A stretch of DNA of 64,000 bases from contig CAKZWQ010000006.1 in assembly GCA_937921935.1 (NCBI GenBank), positions 62,001-126,000 on the forward strand, read 5' to 3'. Source of the DNA: an uncultured Gammaproteobacteria bacterium. GTDB taxonomy: Bacteria > Pseudomonadota > Gammaproteobacteria > Steroidobacterales > GCA-2729495. The notes under the pieces were generated by a model. That model was not told where the DNA came from, searched no databases, and saw nothing but the letters and a program-made list of their open reading frames with translations. Position 1 is the first letter of the stretch; each line of letters begins with the position of its first letter. Below, in pieces: positions 7,614-16,426 of this stretch. The position numbers and the translations under genes are program-made.

Positions 7614-9283
7614 ACCCGGTCGGAAACCTGGGCCAGGGCGGTTTGATGAGTGACCGCCAGGATCGTGACCTCGCCTTTGAGGGCCTCCAGGGTGCGACAG
7701 ATTTCGGCTTCACTTTCAGGGTCCAGGGCGTTCGTGGCCTCGTCCAGGATCAGCAGGCGAGGGCGATGCACCAGGGCGCGCGCAAGCATGATGCGCTGAC
7801 GCTGACCGCCCGACAGGCGCGCACCCCGCTCCCCGGCCAGGGTCTGGCTGCCGTTCTCCATTTCGGTGACAAAGTCCCATGCCCCGGCGGCCCTCAGTGC
7901 ATGCTCCACGTCGGCCTCGCTCAGATCCGTCTCACCCAGGGTGATGTTGTTATAAATTGTGTCATGCAACAGGAGGTTTTCCTGCGGCACATAACCGACC
8001 TGGCGTCGCCACGTCGGGATATCGACCTCATCCATTGGATGTCCGTCAATCAGCACCTGGCCTGCATCGGGCCTGACCAGTCCGACAATCAGGTCCACGA
8101 TAGTTGTTTTGCCGCTGCCTGAGGGCCCGATAAGAGTTGTCATGCTGCCGCAAGGCACATGCAGGGAGAATCCCTGCAGCACCTGATTGTCGCCATAGGA
8201 AAGGCGAATATCTTGTAGGGCAATGTCCTCGCTGAACTGCACTTGCTTGCCACTGTGCAGTTCTTCGGAAGCGGCTTCTGCCTCGTCGATACGATTTCGC
8301 ACGGCCCAGTAGGCGCTCTCGCGCACCACCATCTTCTGATATTTTTTCTGGATATCGCCGATGATGGTTGCCAACTTCGCGGACACCAGCACCATCATGA
8401 AGACAGTCGCAACCGCCATGTTGAAGCGATCCAGGGCTAGAAAAATACCCAGGCTGATAAAAATGGCGAACATGGGTTCCTGGGCAGACTCCAGGGCCGA
8501 GCGACCGAGCACCTGCTTCTGCAGTGCCTTGTTCAGTCCGCGCGTCTCGTGTTCCAGTACCTTGCCGGCCACCTCACCACGATCCATGGCCTTGAAAGGT
8601 TTGACCGATTGCAGTGTATCGGTCAGCCGGCCTATCAGTGAAGCATAGAGATCCGTTTGTTTATTCCCGGCTTTCTTGGACATGCGCACCAGGCCCTGGG
8701 AGGCGATGAGAATGAAGGAACTGGCGCCCAGGCAAAACAGGGTCGCCTCCCACGACACGCTCAAGGCAATAAAGCCATAGACGATGCCCTGGATGCCCAA
8801 GGCCAGCATTTGCGTGCCGAACACGAAGGCTTCTGTCACCCGCATGGTTTCTGTCGCCATGGCGTTGGACATTTTTCCCACGGACTGGTGAATAAAGTAG
8901 GACCAGCGCGAGCCCATCACTGCTCGCAATAATTCCAGACGCAAATCCGTGGTGACATCTGCGGCGATATAGCCCACTTTGCGGTTGGCGTAGAGTAGCA
9001 GGCCGTTTTTCGCCGTGATGCCAGCCACGATGATCATCAGTAGTAAGCCCAGCGAAGGTTCGAGCCCGGCCTGGCCCAGGATATTCTCCGCCCACACGGC
9101 CAGCTGACTCGGTTCACCGCCCTCGGCCTGGCCCAGCACGAGGTTTAGCAGGGGCAGCAGCGCCGTCAGGCTGACGCCCTCCAGAATCGACGCACACAGC
9201 AGCGCCAGAATCAGGGTCAGGCTCTGGGCCCGGTAGATAGTCAGCAGGGTCTGGATCAGGCGCATGGCATCGGGTAGGCGCAT
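7547..9283 (-). CDS. MsbA-type ABC exporter, fused permease and ATPase
   Basis: A 578-residue half-transporter with one ABC exporter transmembrane domain (six predicted helices, about residues 18-320) followed by a nucleotide-binding domain. Walker A is GPSGSGKTT at about 386-394, the ABC signature is LSGGQRQRIMLARAL, Walker B is LLILDEATNALD, and the H-loop is VTHQTAL. It should work as a homodimer that flips or exports an amphipathic substrate. Its position between two ELM1-like genes in the sphingolipid cluster suggests a lipid-linked product, as MsbA does for lipid A, but substrate is not readable from sequence. The 3' end overlaps the convergent ELM1-like gene by 67 bp. ATG at 9283 is used; a second in-frame ATG at 9265 is possible. 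Confidence 0.9.
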   Translation of the reverse strand: MRLPDAMRLIQTLLTIYRAQSLTLILALLCASILEGVSLTALLPLLNLVLGQAEGGEPSQLAVWAENILGQAGLEPSLGLLLMIIVAGITAKNGLLLYANRKVGYIAADVTTDLRLELLRAVMGSRWSYFIHQSVGKMSNAMATETMRVTEAFVFGTQMLALGIQGIVYGFIALSVSWEATLFCLGASSFILIASQGLVRMSKKAGNKQTDLYASLIGRLTDTLQSVKPFKAMDRGEVAGKVLEHETRGLNKALQKQVLGRSALESAQEPMFAIFISLGIFLALDRFNMAVATVFMMVLVSAKLATIIGDIQKKYQKMVVRESAYWAVRNRIDEAEAASEELHSGKQVQFSEDIALQDIRLSYGDNQVLQGFSLHVPCGSMTTLIGPSGSGKTTIVDLIVGLVRPDAGQVLIDGHPMDEVDIPTWRRQVGYVPQENLLLHDTIYNNITLGETDLSEADVEHALRAAGAWDFVTEMENGSQTLAGERGARLSGGQRQRIMLARALVHRPRLLILDEATNALDPESEAEICRTLEALKGEVTILAVTHQTALAQVSDRVYRVVDGRFAEVTSTDARVVES

Positions 9284-9413
9284 CGCATCACGAGCAGCGA
9301 AGCATAACCGGCCTGCCCGGCGTGAGCCACGACGTTGGCCGGCTCAGCAGCGCCGCGAGGCTCCATCCGCGGTATTCTGCGCCCACTTAGACCCCGCTCG
9401 CGAGCAAAGCATC

Positions 9414-10511
9414 ATGGAAACAGGCGCCGACGCCGACTCGCCAAGAGTGTGGATGTTGCTGGGCCACAAGACCGGCGACAACGCGCAGGTCCGTAGCCTG
9501 GCAGCGGCGCTTGGCTGGCCTGCCCAAGCGCGTCGCTGCGCTTATCGGGCCACAGAATTACTGACTAACCGGCTATTTGGCCCGACCCTGGCCGGGCTCG
9601 ATCCTGCAAAATCCGACGCCCTGGGTCCGCCCTGGCCGGATCTGGTTATCAGTTCGGGACGGCGCAATGAACCCGTGGCCCGGTGGATTCGCCAGGCAAG
9701 CGGGGGGCGCTGCAAGCTGGTGCACCTGGGGCGGCCCTGGTCAGCGCCGAAGAATTTCGACCTGGTGATTACCACGCCGCAGTATTCCCTGGCGCCCGCG
9801 GACAATGTCGTGCAGGTGGCCTTGCCCCTGCACAGCATCACGCCGGAAAAATTGCGGGCGGCGGTACGCCAATGGGAAGCTCGATTAAGCGACTTGCCCG
9901 CGCCGCGCACTGCCGTGCTGATTGGTGGTAACAGCGGCAGTTTCTTAATGACGGCGGATCGCGTCAGGCAAATACGCGCGGCGGCACAACGTCTGACCGT
10001 TGCATCCGGTGGTTCCCTGTTGCTAACGGACAGTGCGCGGACTCCCGCCGAGGCGCGCGATGAGCTCTTTGCGCCGCTGGCTATTCCTCATCACGGTTTT
10101 CGATGGGGTACGGCGGGGGACAATCCTTATCTTGGCTATCTTGCCCTGGCGGATCAGTTCATCGTCACGGGCGATAGTGTGTCCATGGTGGCCGAGGCCT
10201 GCGCCACGGCCAAGCCCGTGTACCTGTATCACCCCAGTGCCCATCCGATGCGCTTGCCAGATGCAGAGGCTATTCGCCCCGACTGGCAGCGGCCGGCCTG
10301 GTATGGATGGCGAGCTTTGTCCCATCGCCTGGCCATGGGCTGGGGCCCGATACGCATGCGCCGCGACGTACCCGCCCTGTTACAGGGCCTGGTGGATTCA
10401 GGCCGAGCTGCCTGGCTAGGCGGGGCACCGCCCGCATCGCCGGGTGCCGGTAGCGACGATCTGGCGGTCGCCGTGAGTCGCGTGCGCGCCCTGCTGGGCC
10501 CGTCGGCCTGA
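9414..10511 (+). CDS. ELM1-family glycosyltransferase-like protein (copy B)
   Basis: A 365-residue paralogue of copy A. It shares the opening strand (PRVWMLLGHKTGDNAQV), the PPWPDLVISSGRRNEPVARW segment, KLVHLGRPWSAPKNFDLVIT, VLIGGNSGSFLMT, and the C-terminal NPYLGYLALADQFIVTGDS followed by EACATAKPVYLY. The ATG at 9414 gives an N-terminus comparable with the other copies; the open frame reaches back to 9264, across the start of the ABC gene, with no sign that this part is coding. It ends one base before the convergent glycosyltransferase-like gene. Family function in bacteria is poorly defined; a glycosyltransferase role rests on the fold-like pattern and the company it keeps. Confidence 0.78.
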   Translation: METGADADSPRVWMLLGHKTGDNAQVRSLAAALGWPAQARRCAYRATELLTNRLFGPTLAGLDPAKSDALGPPWPDLVISSGRRNEPVARWIRQASGGRCKLVHLGRPWSAPKNFDLVITTPQYSLAPADNVVQVALPLHSITPEKLRAAVRQWEARLSDLPAPRTAVLIGGNSGSFLMTADRVRQIRAAAQRLTVASGGSLLLTDSARTPAEARDELFAPLAIPHHGFRWGTAGDNPYLGYLALADQFIVTGDSVSMVAEACATAKPVYLYHPSAHPMRLPDAEAIRPDWQRPAWYGWRALSHRLAMGWGPIRMRRDVPALLQGLVDSGRAAWLGGAPPASPGAGSDDLAVAVSRVRALLGPSA

Positions 10512-11447
10512 TCAGGCTGTCAGGGCGACGGGGGGTTCGCCGGGCGGACCCAGGGGCGCGGTGCGCTCCAGGACTTCCAGGGCGTCATGCCGAATGTGGT
10601 TATGCGCCATCTCGGCTTCCAATTCGGCTGTTGTGATGATCCCCTCATTGAGGCATTCGGCCAGCAGACCAAAGAAGAAGCGCTCCTGATTGGGGTCCGG
10701 GTGCGCCCGATAATTACCCATCAGGCCGTACTCGCCGAAAAACTTCCTTCGCGCGCGCATCAGCCATGCCAGGGGCGGGAACAAGCGGAAGCGTTCGGCC
10801 GGCCGCCAGTCCACCGGCAAGCCGGTTTTCCAGGGCTGGGTGAGTCGGCGGGTGTTGTGCAGCAGTCGCGTGTCGGCCGTGAGACGATCGAAATCATTCC
10901 ATTCGTTTTCGAACAGGCCCAGGCTTTCCCGCTCTTCGAGTTTCAGGCAAATCCAGTCGTGATAGTCGCGGGTCCCGGCAAACATTTCGCTAAAGCCCTG
11001 CTCGGCATCCCAGTGCGTCAGTCGGGCGCAATCCAGCAACATCACCGAAGACGCCAGGCACTTGTCCACGTAACCCTTGGGTCCTGAGCGTCGCCGGCAC
11101 ATCACGGCTTTGCCCTGCATGTCTCGGGTCAGTAACTCCCAGATGTCGCCCACGGCGAAAATGTCCGGGTCCATGACCACGGCACGCCCCTGGTAGTTCA
11201 TCAGCGCAGGCGGCGTAAAGCGCAAGGGCGTGAAAGACTGCAAGTCATCATTCAGCCAGACGCGTTGCAGGCCATCGCGCAGGTATTCCTGGCCTTCATG
11301 CGCCTGCAACCATGGATAGTCATCGGTGCAAACGATATGCACATTAAAGTGGTCGTTGTGAGCAGAGTTTCGTCGCAGCGCATACTCGGCAACCTTCGCG
11401 CCGACCATCTGCTTCTGATTGGTGTGTATGAAAACGCCGTATTCCAC
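10512..11447 (-). CDS. Putative glycosyltransferase with DPD motif (copy 1)
   Basis: A GT-A-like protein of about 311 residues. It opens with a Rossmann-like strand (YGVFIHTNQKQMVGAKVAEY), and the central AVVMDPDIFAVGD is a DxD-type metal and sugar-nucleotide site like that of GT8 enzymes. Further conserved blocks shared with its paralogue at 22321 are CLASSVMLLDCARLTHW, TRLLHNTRRLTQPWKTGLP and HNHIRHDALEVLER. No signal peptide. I place the start at GTG 11445-11447 because GAGGAA sits six bases upstream and the paralogue begins at about the same point; a TTG at 11510 would add 21 residues. It probably adds a hexose to a lipid or other acceptor in the cluster; donor and acceptor are unknown. 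Confidence 0.7.
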   Translation of the reverse strand: MEYGVFIHTNQKQMVGAKVAEYALRRNSAHNDHFNVHIVCTDDYPWLQAHEGQEYLRDGLQRVWLNDDLQSFTPLRFTPPALMNYQGRAVVMDPDIFAVGDIWELLTRDMQGKAVMCRRRSGPKGYVDKCLASSVMLLDCARLTHWDAEQGFSEMFAGTRDYHDWICLKLEERESLGLFENEWNDFDRLTADTRLLHNTRRLTQPWKTGLPVDWRPAERFRLFPPLAWLMRARRKFFGEYGLMGNYRAHPDPNQERFFFGLLAECLNEGIITTAELEAEMAHNHIRHDALEVLERTAPLGPPGEPPVALTA

Positions 11448-11547
11448 GCTTGGTTCCTCGGTGCTACAGGCGCGATGGGAGACGCCGTGATGGAGTAATT
11501 TTAGTCCCAAAGTCAGGCGTCGGGTAGGGTGCGCAGCAAAAGTCCCG

Positions 11548-12444
11548 CTAGCGAAATACCCCGTCCCGGTAGAGACGCCACGCGAAAGCCCAGATATGCA
11601 GAGCAGGCCGCGCGCGCACTCGCGCCGGCACCTCTATCCGTTTGCCCGAGTGACGTTCGAGCTTCCAGACCAGGTAGTCCAGACCGCCGTCGAAGGTGTA
11701 CCAGCCCTTGAGCAGGCGCAGTACCGAACCGATTTTGCCGACCACCGCGCGCAGGGCCCAGGCCAGTCGAGCCGTCGTTTGTCGGCTTTGAGCTTGAGTA
11801 TCCGGCAGCTGCGCCGCCACGGCCTCGAAGTAGTCGGCATCCTGACTAACCAGTTGGGCAGCCCGGCCGGCAGATTCGGCCCGCAGTTCGGAGGCGAAGG
11901 TCAGTTGCAGTGCTTCTTGCCAGAACAGGGCGCCTTGGGAAGGCGGCGGGCATAAGGGCCGGGCTGCTCTTGCAAAAGTCCTGACGGCCTGCGCCCTGAT
12001 TGCCTGCACCTGGCCAAGAGAAGCCGGATCCCGTGTATAGACCACGACCGCGCGCTGAGCCAGTCGCGCCCAGCTGAACACGGCCAGCCGTCGCGGGCCC
12101 GTCAGGCGCCGCAGATGATCAAGAGCGAAGACATTGTATTTGGCCCGCACTTCCATGCCTTGCGAATGCGTGCGCAGATAAAACACATTGGGGGCGATGA
12201 CCCGGTTCAGAACCGCGAGCAAGGGGCTATCGTAAGCACTGTAGCGGTCGATGATGACGTGCAGGTCAATCACGGCATCGCGGACCTCACCGGTGCGCAT
12301 GCATGAACCGTAGAACAGGACCGCCACCAGTGCCTGGCCAAAGCGCTCTTGCAGGGCATCGGTCAGCACGACCAGTGCCGGAGGGACGGGCCGCTGACTG
12401 TCCTTGGTCAGATATTCGATTAGTGCGTCCGGGTCCGGGTTCAC
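11548..12444 (-). CDS. Nucleotidyltransferase-like protein (pol-beta fold) with altered active site
   Basis: A 298-residue protein whose N-terminus resembles the minimal nucleotidyltransferase superfamily: a strand VLFYGSCMR with Gly-Ser at 46-47, then Asp60-Leu-His62 in the place where active enzymes carry Asp-x-Asp/Glu. The segment after it (MEVRAKYNVFALDHLRRL) carries the third acidic position region. The C-terminal two thirds are helical and unrecognised. It is the first of two minus-strand genes (glycosyltransferase-like next, 37 bp away) and is divergent from the metallophosphoesterase by 59 bp. From memory, a nucleotidyltransferase-like protein belongs to the ceramide phosphoglycerate (cpg) genes of Caulobacter; whether this is its counterpart is not established. 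The substituted carboxylate may mean loss of transferase activity. Confidence 0.6.
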   Translation of the reverse strand: MNPDPDALIEYLTKDSQRPVPPALVVLTDALQERFGQALVAVLFYGSCMRTGEVRDAVIDLHVIIDRYSAYDSPLLAVLNRVIAPNVFYLRTHSQGMEVRAKYNVFALDHLRRLTGPRRLAVFSWARLAQRAVVVYTRDPASLGQVQAIRAQAVRTFARAARPLCPPPSQGALFWQEALQLTFASELRAESAGRAAQLVSQDADYFEAVAAQLPDTQAQSRQTTARLAWALRAVVGKIGSVLRLLKGWYTFDGGLDYLVWKLERHSGKRIEVPARVRARPALHIWAFAWRLYRDGVFR

Positions 12445-12503
12445 GGCTCAGCGCCTTTCGCAGTCAGGGGAAGCGGCTGCTTATAATACGCACCCAGAAA
12501 CCC

Positions 12504-13442
12504 ATGACCCAGCCAACTTTCACTATTGCCCATCTGTCTGATCTTCACCTGAGTCGGCCCGAACCCGTGCAGGCGGGGCAGCTCCTGAACAAGCGCATCC
12601 TGGGTTATCTGTCCTGGCGCCGGCGGCGTCGCTTCGCTCATCAGCGGGCGATTCTGGATCAGTTGCTGGAAGATCTGCATGGTCAGTCGCCTGATCATAC
12701 GGTCGTGACGGGCGACCTGACGCACATTGGTTTGCCCGTGGAGTTCGCGCAGGCCAGGGCGTGGCTGGAGCGGCTGGGGGATCCGCAGGCGGTGACTGTC
12801 ATTCCCGGTAATCACGATGCCTACGTGCGGGAAGACTGGTCGACAACCTTTGCCAGCTGGGAAGAGTACCTGGCCGGCGATGATGCCGGGGCCTGGTCCG
12901 AGAATGCCTATCCGAGTTTGCGGGTGCGTGGGCCCGTGGCGATCCTGGGCATCTCGACGGCCGTGCCAGCACCCTGGTTTCGTGCGTCGGGGCGCGTCGG
13001 GCGTACTCAGCGGGAGCGACTGGCCAGCATGCTGGCCGAATTGCAGCAGCGGGATCTTTTCCGGCTTGCACTGATTCATCATGCTCCGGTGCCGGGCATC
13101 GATCCCTGGCGCAAGCGCCTGACGGATGTGCATGAAACGGCCCAGGTGCTAGCCGAGGGCGGGGCTCAGCTGGTGTTGCATGGCCATGACCATAGGGCCC
13201 GCTGGTCTGCTCTTGAGTCGGCCGCCGGCACGATTCCGGTGGTTGCCGTGCCCTCAGCGTCCTATGTGCTGACGTCGCCGGACAAGCGGGCCAGCTACAA
13301 CCTGTATCGCGTGCAGCGGGCTGACTCCGGCTGGCGGGTGGAAGTCGTCGTGCGTGGTTTGGATGATGGCGTGATCAAGGAGTTTGAGCGGCGCATCCTG
13401 ACAGTGCCCAACTTCAGTCAGGTGCCCGGCGCGTCTGTCTGA
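12504..13442 (+). CDS. Calcineurin-like metallophosphoesterase
   Basis: A 312-residue class I metallophosphatase with all five metal-binding blocks: HLSDLHL (Asp13, His15), TGDLTHIG, PGNHDAYV, LIHHAPVP, and LHGHDHRA. The layout resembles the CpdA/Icc group of cyclic-nucleotide and lipid-headgroup phosphodiesterases, without a signal peptide, so it acts in the cytosol. The ATG at 12504 is chosen because the first beta strand (FTIAHLSDLHL) begins directly after it; the frame is open back to 12303, but that part lies over the divergent gene. It overlaps the MobA-like gene by 25 bp at the 3' ends. In this context hydrolysis of a nucleotide-activated or phosphorylated sphingolipid headgroup is a reasonable guess. 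Confidence 0.85.
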   Translation: MTQPTFTIAHLSDLHLSRPEPVQAGQLLNKRILGYLSWRRRRRFAHQRAILDQLLEDLHGQSPDHTVVTGDLTHIGLPVEFAQARAWLERLGDPQAVTVIPGNHDAYVREDWSTTFASWEEYLAGDDAGAWSENAYPSLRVRGPVAILGISTAVPAPWFRASGRVGRTQRERLASMLAELQQRDLFRLALIHHAPVPGIDPWRKRLTDVHETAQVLAEGGAQLVLHGHDHRARWSALESAAGTIPVVAVPSASYVLTSPDKRASYNLYRVQRADSGWRVEVVVRGLDDGVIKEFERRILTVPNFSQVPGASV

Positions 13443-14206
13443 ATCAGCCGGCCGGCAAATTCCCAGTCACCGACGGTATCCACGTCCAGGGCGGCCCGAG
13501 CATTGCTCAGTAGTGTCGCGCCGATGTCCAGGTCCATGCGCCGGGACAGCAGCTGCAGGGCGCGCGCCAGGCTCAGTCGCCCGAAGAGGTAGCCGAGCAC
13601 GGCCACCGGACCCAGTATTCCCACCACCCGCCACGGCGTCTTGCGCGCCTGTTCCACTGCCTGCCACTGCTGAATGAGCCGGCGGCTTCTCTCGGTTCGG
13701 AAGAGGAACAGGTTGGTGCCGCAATAGGGACCATCACTAAAGCCCAGGGCCGTGCAGCGGGCTTCCGGGTATTGCTCCATGACGTGGTCGTGGCGGACCA
13801 GTCCCACCCGCACATCCGGGTTCTCCGTGCCCTGGATGGCGCAGAGTTCCTTAATCATGGCGGGATCCAGCAGGGGGTGGTCGGCCGTGGTCAACAGGAT
13901 GCCCCGCTCAGGCGGGATGTTTCGGGCCGCCAGGGCGGCGCTCCGCGCCGGTGAGTCCGCCCCGTCCTGCCAGCTGGCAAAGCCTGAAAAGCCCGCCATT
14001 ACTGGCTCTAGCGCATTTTTGAACTCCGGGTTACCGACCACTACGCATTTTTCGATATTTGGGGTGCGCGCAAGGATGCGCAAAACCCGCGTCAGCATCG
14101 GGATTTCGCCCACGTTTGCCAGGGCTTTGCAGGGGACGCCGGCGGCCTCCGCGACGGGGCTGTGGCCCAGCCGCTCGCCGGCCAGCAGTATCGCAATTAG
14201 TTTCAT
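13418..14206 (-). CDS. MobA-like NTP transferase
   Basis: A 262-residue protein of the NTP_transf_3/MobA-like fold. The nucleotide-binding start is MKLIAILLAGERLGHSPV with a conserved Lys in VPCKALANVGEIPML, and the metal-site aspartate is in LLTTADHPLLDPAM. The signature is degenerate (LLAGERLG where LAGGxGTR is usual), so it belongs to a divergent branch, not to true MobA; no other molybdopterin gene is present. The C-terminus has a hydrophobic stretch (RVVGILGPVAVLGYLFG) that could contact a membrane. It could make a CDP- or GDP-activated headgroup for transfer to the phosphorylated ceramide. It is divergent from the acyl-AMP ligase across a 420 bp gap. Confidence 0.72.
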   Translation of the reverse strand: MKLIAILLAGERLGHSPVAEAAGVPCKALANVGEIPMLTRVLRILARTPNIEKCVVVGNPEFKNALEPVMAGFSGFASWQDGADSPARSAALAARNIPPERGILLTTADHPLLDPAMIKELCAIQGTENPDVRVGLVRHDHVMEQYPEARCTALGFSDGPYCGTNLFLFRTERSRRLIQQWQAVEQARKTPWRVVGILGPVAVLGYLFGRLSLARALQLLSRRMDLDIGATLLSNARAALDVDTVGDWEFAGRLIQTDAPGT

Positions 14207-14626
14207 AAAATCAGTAACTTATGATTTTTTTAGGCTGTTCAGAAGGCCCATATATGGCCGGAATCCATCAATTTCGACCCCCGAGGAAGTTACGGATACG
14301 AGACAAAAGTCCGAAAATCTGACCCGCATTGGGGTTTCCGTCCGCTTATTTATAAGTAACATACGTGATTGGGTTTTGCGGGCCGAACTGCAGCGAAGTG
14401 TTCGGCAAGGCTGGCAACTGAGGTAAACTTCCGACCGTTGGGGATGTTGGCCGAATTATTTGGTACCCATTAGCGGTCCAATTTGTGCGCGTGCCGTCCG
14501 GATTCTGCAATCTGGATGGAGCATCACGAGCAATACTTTCAGCGCAGTTATTGTTTAATTGGCGGCAACGCCATGGACGAGTACTGCCTTAACATTTGCG
14601 TGTGATATTTGGGAGGGCGATTTGAT
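14207..14626. other. Intergenic gap between divergent genes, likely bidirectional promoter region
   Basis: 420 bp with no convincing gene. It is AT-richer than its surroundings, has a short perfect inverted repeat CTTAT-TT-ATAAG at 14345-14356 and a near-palindrome around GGCCCATATATGGCC at about 14247. It must hold the promoters of the MobA-like gene (leftward) and the acyl-AMP ligase gene (rightward); no -35/-10 pair stands out. The length is unusual in this otherwise tightly packed cluster. Confidence 0.45.
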
Positions 14627-16393
14627 ATGGACCGAGAGTCAAAATCGATTCTGCGGCCCACGCCACTAGAGAGTCAGATCGAGTTCCGTCCGGGCGACTT
14701 CGGCACCTTAGCCGAAGCGCTTGATTACGCGGCTCGGGGTGTTGCGGGCTTTAATTTCTATGGTCGTAAGGGCGAGCTTAATGCTGTGCTGCCTTACGCA
14801 GAGTTGCGCGCGCGCGCGTTGTGCCAGGCTCGTCGCCTGATGCAGCTGGGCCTGGGTCGTGGCGATCGTGTTGCTCTGGTTGGTGAGACCACCCCTGATT
14901 TTGTCACGCTGTTTTTCGCGTGCCAGTACACAGGCCTGGTGCCTGTTCCCCTGCCGGCACCCGCCGGCCTCGGCAAACGCGATTTCTTCATTCACCAGTT
15001 GAGAAACCTGGTGAAGACTTCGCAGCCCAAAGTTCTTATTTCGTCGGCCGAACTGGTGCCGACCCTGCAGGAAGCCGCCAGCGACCTCGGCGTGCAGTTC
15101 ATTGGGTCGGCACAGACCTTTGATGAGTTGCCTGAATCCAATCGGCCGTTGTTTGCTTCGGAGCCCGACGACGCAGCTTATATTCAGTACACCTCAGGCA
15201 GCACGCAAATGCCTCGTGGTGTGGTGGTGAGCCAGCGTGCCGTGCTCGCTAATCTGCAGGCCATCATCCTGCACGGCGTAAAGGTCAACGAAAACGACCG
15301 CATGGTTTCCTGGCTGCCTTACTACCATGATATGGGCCTTGTCGGCCTGGTCCTGGTGCCATTGGCTACGCAGCGTTCCGCGGACTACATGGCAACCTCG
15401 ACTTTCGCCTTGCGGCCTCGCGTCTGGCTCGAACTGATGAGTCAGTCCAAGGGCACAATTTCTTTTGCTCCGCCGTTCGGTTATGAGCTGGTTGCCCGGC
15501 GCGTTGGCGCCCTGGACGTTAGCAACTATGACCTGTCGGCCTGGCGGGTTGCGGGTGTGGGTGCGGAAATGATTCGTGCCGAGACCCTTGAGCATTTTGC
15601 TGAAGTTCTTGAGCCTTCCGGCTTCAAGAAAGAAGCTTTCCTGCCTTGCTACGGCATGGCAGAGCATTCCCTGGCTATTACTTTCTCGCCCCTGGGCGAG
15701 GGAGTTGCTTTCGATCTTATCGATCGGGACAAGTTATCCCGTGACAAGCAGGCTGTGCCGGTAGATGCCTCTGCCGCTAATGCTGCGGCGAAGGCCTTTG
15801 TTGATTGCGGTACGGCTCTGCCTGGGCATCAACTGCAGGTTCGTGACGAGAAGGGTGAAGAATTGCCCGAGCGCCATAGCGGCGCTATCTATGTTCGCGG
15901 GCCGAGCATGATGTCCGGCTACTTCAATGAGCCTGAATTGACCAGCCAGCATCTGTCCGCTGACGGTTGGTTTAACACGGGTGATTTGGGCTATCGCGTT
16001 GGTGATCGCCTGGTCATTACCGGTCGCAGCAAAGATCTGATCATCGTCAATGGTCGTAATATCTGGCCTCAGGATCTCGAGTACATCGCCGAGCAGCAGC
16101 GCGGAATTCGTACTAATGATGCCCTGGCATTCGAGCTGACGACGGAACACGCAGACGAGCATACGATCGTGCTTATCGTCCAGTGCCGGGAGACGGACGA
16201 CGCCAAGCGCGCGGACGTTATTGAAAGCATTCGCAACAGCGTGCGCACTGAGTTCGGTACGGATTGCCACGTAGTACTGGTGCCGCCTCATACGCTGCCG
16301 CGTACCTCGTCCGGTAAGCTGTCGCGTTCACGCGCCCGACTTGAGTTCCTCGAGTCAGAGAGTTGGGAACAGCTCAGGACATCTGCGGCCTAA
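14627..16393 (+). CDS. Fatty acyl-AMP ligase / acyl-ACP synthetase of the sphingolipid cluster
   Basis: A 588-residue adenylate-forming enzyme. The ATP-binding P-loop-like motif is YIQYTSGSTQMPRGVV, followed by SWLPYYHDMGLVG, which is typical of fatty acyl-AMP ligases (FAAL) rather than acyl-CoA ligases, then PCYGMAEHSLAITFS, FNTGDLGYRVGDRLVITGR and KDLIIVNGRNIWPQDLE; the C-terminal lysine lies in PRTSSGKLSR. It should activate a fatty acid as acyl-AMP and pass it to a carrier protein, most simply the ACP at 6118. From memory, the Caulobacter cluster has an equivalent enzyme (Acps). The ATG at 14627 has a strong GGGAGG site ten bases upstream; a TTG at 14609 is less likely. The reductase gene follows after 33 bp in the same direction. 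Confidence 0.85.
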   Translation: MDRESKSILRPTPLESQIEFRPGDFGTLAEALDYAARGVAGFNFYGRKGELNAVLPYAELRARALCQARRLMQLGLGRGDRVALVGETTPDFVTLFFACQYTGLVPVPLPAPAGLGKRDFFIHQLRNLVKTSQPKVLISSAELVPTLQEAASDLGVQFIGSAQTFDELPESNRPLFASEPDDAAYIQYTSGSTQMPRGVVVSQRAVLANLQAIILHGVKVNENDRMVSWLPYYHDMGLVGLVLVPLATQRSADYMATSTFALRPRVWLELMSQSKGTISFAPPFGYELVARRVGALDVSNYDLSAWRVAGVGAEMIRAETLEHFAEVLEPSGFKKEAFLPCYGMAEHSLAITFSPLGEGVAFDLIDRDKLSRDKQAVPVDASAANAAAKAFVDCGTALPGHQLQVRDEKGEELPERHSGAIYVRGPSMMSGYFNEPELTSQHLSADGWFNTGDLGYRVGDRLVITGRSKDLIIVNGRNIWPQDLEYIAEQQRGIRTNDALAFELTTEHADEHTIVLIVQCRETDDAKRADVIESIRNSVRTEFGTDCHVVLVPPHTLPRTSSGKLSRSRARLEFLESESWEQLRTSAA

Positions 16394-16426
16394 TCACGCG
16401 GTCTGCCGCCGGCATGCCACACGCCC

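Noticed and set aside
12441-13133. 230-residue minus-strand frame
   Set aside because: It is antisense to the metallophosphoesterase, whose five metal motifs are intact; the product has proline/histidine-rich noise.
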